A stretch of 49,601 bases of DNA from Clostridia bacterium (GTDB lineage Bacteria; Bacillota; Clostridia; Christensenellales; CAG-138). Shown here one piece after another: positions 47,962 through 49,601 of the stretch (its first letter is position 1; every line of letters starts with the position of its first letter). The stretch lies in assembly GCA_017524445.1 (NCBI GenBank), contig JAFXVP010000051.1, positions 1-49,601 on the forward strand. Direction: 5' to 3'. The notes under the pieces were generated by a model. It worked only from the letters and a program-made list of their open reading frames with translations, ran no database searches and had not been told where the DNA came from. The position numbers and the translations under genes are program-made.

Positions 47962-49227
47962 ATGGCATACAAGGCGCCGAAAGGCACAAAGGACGTCGTC
48001 CCGGAGGAGAGCTATCGCTGGCAATACCTTGAGAGCACGATCCGGCAGATCGTCAGAAAATACGGACTTTTAGAAGCGCGTACCCCGTGCATCGAGCACA
48101 CCGAGCTGTTTTTGCGCGGCGTGGGCGACACGACGGACATCGTGCAGAAGGAAATGTACACGTTCACCGACAAGGGCGACCGCAGCATTACGCTGAAGCC
48201 GGAAGGCACGGCGGGCGCGGTCCGCATGTTCGTGGAAAACGGACTTTTTTCGGAAGCACAGCCCACCAAGATGTATTATCTCTACTGCCCGGTGTTCCGC
48301 TATGAACGCCCGCAGGCGGGACGGCTTCGCGAACATCACCAGTTCGGCGTGGAGGTCTTCGGCTCCCCGAGCCCCGCAGCGGACGCGGAGGTCATTTCGA
48401 TCGCGTCCGAACTCTTTCAGACGCTCGGCTGCACGGACCTGACCATCAAGCTGAACAGCATCGGCTGCCCGAAGTGCCGCGGACGCTATCAGCAGGCGCT
48501 GAAGGAGTATCTTTCGAGCCGCTACGACGAGCTTTGCGAAACGTGCAGGACGCGCTTTGAGACGAACCCGCTGCGGATCCTCGACTGCAAGGTCGATACC
48601 TGCAAGGCGATCGTCAAGGACGCGCCGCATACGATGGACTTCGTCTGCGACGACTGCCGCGCGCACATGGAAGAGTTGATGCGGCTTTTAGATCTTGCCG
48701 GCATCCGCTACGAGATCGACCCGATGCTCGTGCGCGGTCTTGATTACTACACCAAGACGGTGTTCGAGATCGTGTCCGGCATGCCCGGCGCGCAGGGCAC
48801 GCTCTGCGGCGGCGGACGCTATGACGGGCTCATCAAAGAACTCGGCGGGCCGGAAATGCCTGCGGTCGGCTTCGGTCTCGGCATGGAGCGCCTTCTGCTC
48901 ATCATGGACAATCTCGGGATCGAAATACCGAAACCCGTGCGCTACGAGGTCATGCTGATCGGTCTCGGCAAGGACGCGAAGGACAAGTGCTTTACGCTCG
49001 CGCGGGATCTCAGAGCACGCGGCGTGTCGGTCGATCTTGACCTCGTGGACCGCAGCGTCAAGGCGCAGATGAAATACGCCGACAAGACCGGCGCGCTGTA
49101 TACGCTCGTCATCGGCGACGATGAGATGAGCAACAACGCCGCGACCATGAAGTCCATGCGGGGCGGCGATTCGATGCAGGTACAACTCGATGCGGAAAGC
49201 ATCTTAAATGCAATTCGGAGGGAATAA
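47962..49227 (+). CDS. hisS: Histidyl-tRNA synthetase
   Basis: Charges tRNA-His with histidine. The 421-residue class II synthetase has motif 1 near the start (YKAPKGTKDVVPEES), motif 2 in YCPVFRYERPQAGRLREHHQ, the histidine-specific LVRGLDYYTKTVFE, motif 3 GFGLGMERL and a C-terminal anticodon-binding domain. A zinc-like CPKCRGRYQ...CETC set of cysteines lies in the insertion domain, as in several Firmicutes. The start follows AGGAGG. It is controlled by the T-box leader and lies 3 bases before aspS. Confidence 0.96.
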   Translation: MAYKAPKGTKDVVPEESYRWQYLESTIRQIVRKYGLLEARTPCIEHTELFLRGVGDTTDIVQKEMYTFTDKGDRSITLKPEGTAGAVRMFVENGLFSEAQPTKMYYLYCPVFRYERPQAGRLREHHQFGVEVFGSPSPAADAEVISIASELFQTLGCTDLTIKLNSIGCPKCRGRYQQALKEYLSSRYDELCETCRTRFETNPLRILDCKVDTCKAIVKDAPHTMDFVCDDCRAHMEELMRLLDLAGIRYEIDPMLVRGLDYYTKTVFEIVSGMPGAQGTLCGGGRYDGLIKELGGPEMPAVGFGLGMERLLLIMDNLGIEIPKPVRYEVMLIGLGKDAKDKCFTLARDLRARGVSVDLDLVDRSVKAQMKYADKTGALYTLVIGDDEMSNNAATMKSMRGGDSMQVQLDAESILNAIRRE

Positions 49228-49230
49228 ACG

Positions 49231-49601
49231 ATGGGAGAATTTTTAAGCGGATGGAAACGCACGTGCTACTGCACGGAGCTCGGTAAGGAAAACGTAGGAC
49301 AGGAAGTCACGCTGATGGGGTGGACGAACGTCCGCCGCGACCTCGGCGCGCTGATCTTCGTGCAGCTCCGTGACCGCACGGGGCTGATGCAGATCGTTTT
49401 CGACTCCTCGACTTTGAGCAAGGAGGATTTCGATCGCGCAAGCACGATCCGTTCCGAATATGTGCTTGCCGTGAAGGGCGTTTTGGAGGCGCGCACCGGC
49501 AACATGATCAATCCGAACATGAAGACCGGCGAGGTCGAAGTGAAGGTAAAGGAGTTCAAGATCCTGAGCACCGCCGAAACGCCGCCGATCGACACGAGCG
49601 A
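49231..49601 (+). CDS. aspS: Aspartyl-tRNA synthetase (3' partial)
   Basis: The first 123 codons of AspRS, running off the window. The N-terminal OB-fold anticodon-binding domain is visible, with GQEVTLMGWTNVRRDLGALI, FVQLRDRTGLMQIVFD and the EYVLAVKGVLEARTGN segment. The start is ATG at 49231, after GGAGGGA and 3 bases past hisS. Cotranscribed with hisS from the T-box leader. The catalytic core lies outside the window, so AspRS versus the non-discriminating form cannot be judged. Confidence 0.93.
   Translation, partial: MGEFLSGWKRTCYCTELGKENVGQEVTLMGWTNVRRDLGALIFVQLRDRTGLMQIVFDSSTLSKEDFDRASTIRSEYVLAVKGVLEARTGNMINPNMKTGEVEVKVKEFKILSTAETPPIDTS

Overview
The window is about 50 kb of a GC-rich (by eye near 58-60%) Firmicutes genome. 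It is most likely an uncultured, spore-forming member of the Clostridia. The evidence is a GerA-type germinant-receptor operon, the sporulation membrane protein YlbJ, a T-box leader before hisS-aspS, the Firmicutes gene order recJ-relA-dtd-(MBL)-hemZ-hisS-aspS, and lipoproteins with strong AGGAGG ribosome sites. The species cannot be named from the sequence. No rRNA, tRNA, CRISPR array, prophage or intact transposase was seen. Most of the window is chromosomal housekeeping DNA, densely packed and with clear sigma-A promoters and intrinsic terminators.

Layout. 1-3750: germinant receptor gerAA (5' end cut by the window), gerAB and gerAC, then a 56-residue two-helix protein that may be a fourth subunit. 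3794-8782, minus strand: a GntR/FCD regulator and a tight operon of a zinc-dependent phospholipase C-like protein, a YpsA-type SLOG protein, a small membrane protein and a class A penicillin-binding protein. 8933-12626, plus strand: a membrane-anchored amidase-fold protein that has lost its catalytic residues, then an ECF sigma factor overlapping a membrane-anchored beta-propeller protein. 12678-15489: MATE exporter and cytidylate-kinase-like protein, divergent from uridine kinase. 15662-21481: polyamine transport operon (XRE-cupin regulator, potA, potB, potC, potD) plus an M42 aminopeptidase. Here potA is broken by one in-frame amber codon. 21700-25230: an unknown lipoprotein, a repeat array, ylbJ and a patatin-like ylbK. 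25347-31761: DUF975 protein, then fba and a glycosyltransferase transcribed divergently from promoters that share one -35 hexamer, then an MscS channel with two paralogous membrane-anchored stalk proteins. 31889-36801: gapA, an AT-rich lipoprotein of foreign composition, and a membrane-bound clostripain-family protease. 36859-40384: tmcAL divergent from pta-ackA. 40427-49601: recJ, relA, dtd, an MBL hydrolase, hemZ, a 540-bp insertion, and T-box-hisS-aspS (3' end cut by the window).

How the genes work together. Spore biology appears in the germinant receptor and ylbJ. Acetogenic fermentation and glycolysis appear in fba, gapA, pta and ackA. Polyamine uptake with its own regulator and palindromic operator forms one unit, whose ATPase would be inactive unless the amber codon is read through or is a sequence error. 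The stringent-response and translation cluster (relA, dtd, hisS, aspS, tmcAL) is typical of the phylum.

The least explained parts are the MscS plus LPDEFNR-motif proteins, the sigma/beta-propeller pair, the catalytically dead amidase, the shared-hexamer divergent promoters and the 540-bp insertion before hisS. That insertion carries a MITE-like inverted repeat and a possible small RNA or gene remnant. None of these is proven to be a new system from sequence alone.
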